Shown here: positions 62,812 through 64,000 of the stretch, one piece after another
Position numbering within the stretch: the first letter of the stretch is position 1
Layout of the letters: every line of letters starts with the position of its first letter
Assembly (NCBI RefSeq): GCF_021602585.1
Contig: NZ_BQIP01000003.1
Location: 186,001-250,000, forward strand
DNA from: Pseudomonas faucium
GTDB taxonomy: Bacteria > Pseudomonadota > Gammaproteobacteria > Pseudomonadales > Pseudomonadaceae
Reading direction: 5' to 3'
Length of the DNA stretch: 64,000 nucleotides
The notes under the pieces: generated by a model
What the model was told of the DNA's origin: nothing
Seen by the model: the letters and a program-made list of their open reading frames with translations, nothing else
Databases searched by the model: none
Made by a program: the position numbers and the translations under genes

Positions 62812-64000
62812 ATGCCCCGTAAAACCTGGCGCGCTGCGCTTGCCGCCTATGCCAGCCCGTCTACCCTGGTACTTTTGCTGCTGGGCTTCGCCGCCGGCCT
62901 GCCCTACATGCTGGTGTTCTCGACCCTTTCTGTGTGGTTGCGCGAAGCGGGCGTGGCCCGCGAGACCATTGGCTACGCCAGCCTGATCGGCCTGGCCTAT
63001 GCCTTCAAGTGGGTCTGGTCGCCGCTGCTCGACCAATGGCGCCTGCCCCTGCTGGGCGGCCTGGGGCGGCGCCGTTCGTGGCTGCTGCTGTCGCAGGCGC
63101 TGGTGGTGATCGGCCTGGTCGGCATGAGCCTGTGCGACCCGCAACAACACCTGTCCTGGCTGATCGCCCTGGCGGTGCTGGTGGCCTTCGCCTCGGCCAC
63201 CCAGGACATCGCCGTGGATGCCTATCGCCTGGAGATCGCCGACGATCAGCGCCAGGCAGCCCTGGCTGCCAGCTACATGGCCGGGTACCGGGTGGCCGCC
63301 CTGCTCGCCACCGCCGGTGCGCTGTTCTTCGCCGAATGGTTCGGCTCCACCGGTTTCAGCTACCTGCACAAGGCTTGGGCCGGCACCTACGTGCTGTTCG
63401 GCGTGCTGATGGTGCCTGCGCTGTTCACCACCCTGGTGATGCGCGAGCCGCCGGTGCCGATGCGCACCCAGCTCTCGGCCGCCCGCTATGGCCTGATGCA
63501 CCAGATGGCCTCGGTGTTCGTGCTGATCATCCTGCTGGTGTCGGTGCCTGCCAGCTTCACCCAGATGTTCAACACCGGCTGGTCCAGTGTGATTTCCGGT
63601 GATGCCACGCCGCTTGACCTGCTGCTCGAAGACCGTGCGTTCCTGCGCCTGATCCTCTACGTGCTGCTGACCTGGGCGTGCCTGTCGAGCCTGGGCCGCC
63701 GCGGCCTGGCGCCGGTGCTCACGCCAGTCAACGACTTCATCGCCCGCTACCGCTGGCAAGCCCTGCTGCTGCTCGGGCTGATCGCCACCTATCGCATGTC
63801 GGACACGGTGATGGGGGTGATGGCCAACGTGTTCTACATCGACATGGGCTTCACCAAGGACCAGATCGCCAGCGTCAGCAAGATCTTCGGCCTGATCATG
63901 ACCCTGGTCGGCGCCGGCGTCGGCGGCCTGCTGATCGTGCGCTTCGGCATCCTGCCGATCCTGTTCATCGGCGGCGCAGCCTCGGCGGCCACCAACATCC
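62812..64000 (+). CDS. ampG: Muropeptide permease AmpG, 3' end outside the window
   Basis: Inner-membrane MFS transporter importing 1,6-anhydromuropeptides for cell-wall recycling and control of AmpC induction. The visible 396 residues hold about 9-10 hydrophobic segments, beginning MPRKTWRAALAAYASPSTLV with LLGFAAGLPYMLVFSTLS in helix 1 and FASATQDIAVDAYRLEI in helix 4-5. P. aeruginosa AmpG has about 594 residues, so roughly one third is missing beyond the edge. No stop is reached. Ribosome site GAGGCAG about 12 bases upstream. Confidence 0.93.
   Translation, partial: MPRKTWRAALAAYASPSTLVLLLLGFAAGLPYMLVFSTLSVWLREAGVARETIGYASLIGLAYAFKWVWSPLLDQWRLPLLGGLGRRRSWLLLSQALVVIGLVGMSLCDPQQHLSWLIALAVLVAFASATQDIAVDAYRLEIADDQRQAALAASYMAGYRVAALLATAGALFFAEWFGSTGFSYLHKAWAGTYVLFGVLMVPALFTTLVMREPPVPMRTQLSAARYGLMHQMASVFVLIILLVSVPASFTQMFNTGWSSVISGDATPLDLLLEDRAFLRLILYVLLTWACLSSLGRRGLAPVLTPVNDFIARYRWQALLLLGLIATYRMSDTVMGVMANVFYIDMGFTKDQIASVSKIFGLIMTLVGAGVGGLLIVRFGILPILFIGGAASAATNI

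Overview
The window is chromosomal DNA from a fluorescent Pseudomonas, most likely of the P. putida group. The evidence is the high-GC coding bias, a catechol/protocatechuate pca cluster of Pseudomonas type, TurA-like MvaT, ColRS, BifA, olsBA, MexVW-type RND genes, and about ten copies of one Pseudomonas-style REP palindrome (core gccggcaagccggctccca). From memory, the order from mvaT to ampG closely follows the PA4315-PA4393 block of P. aeruginosa. The window therefore looks like conserved core genome. I see no prophage, insertion sequence, CRISPR array, rRNA or tRNA.

Region 1 (1-9.2 kb) is the lower beta-ketoadipate pathway on the minus strand: pcaR, pcaK, pcaI, pcaJ, pcaF, pcaT, pcaB, pcaD. 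It imports 4-hydroxybenzoate-type acids and takes carboxymuconate down to succinyl-CoA and acetyl-CoA. Three PcaR-type operators can be read directly, at pcaI, pcaK and pcaR. A REP pair separates pcaF from pcaT. Region 2 (9.2-24.2 kb) holds a candidate structured small RNA and a 66-residue protein. These are followed by a Pit phosphate transporter, a HerA-like ATPase, a dCache chemoreceptor, a three-gene glycosyltransferase/deacetylase-like/flippase operon, purU, mvaT, sbcB, a PilZ protein, a TPR lipoprotein and pyruvate kinase.

Region 3 (24.2-34.9 kb) has an iron-sulfur flavoprotein reductase, class I fumarase, small enzymes (GNAT, PfpI) and an envelope group (PLD-type cardiolipin synthase, YceI protein, small cysteine protein, serine hydrolase). 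It ends with ornithine-lipid genes olsBA and ACP phosphodiesterase. Region 4 (34.9-43.2 kb) has an ArsR repressor with xenB, a coiled-coil membrane protein, an NAD-dependent epimerase, argP/argO, Fe-superoxide dismutase and the c-di-GMP phosphodiesterase BifA.

Region 5 (43.3-52.9 kb) is a four-gene periplasmic imelysin/di-haem cytochrome cluster, probably iron-related, followed by an RND efflux pair. Region 6 (52.9-57.6 kb) is the ColRS two-component system with two flanking target units: a methyltransferase-inaA-secreted peptide operon and a PAP2 phosphatase. Each has a strong ColR-box match. Region 7 (57.6-64 kb) holds groESL with a sigma-32 promoter, fxsA, a HugZ-like haem protein under a near-consensus Fur box, a DUF481 outer-membrane protein, an alkyltransferase-like DNA repair protein and the start of ampG, cut by the window edge.

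The most interesting items are regulatory: the paired PcaR operators next to a possible divergent small RNA, the two ColR boxes, the Fur box at hugZ, and the repeated CGCGATAT operator before the ArsR-xenB genes. I found no clearly new multi-gene system. The glycosyltransferase/DUF2334/flippase operon and the imelysin cluster are the least understood groups.
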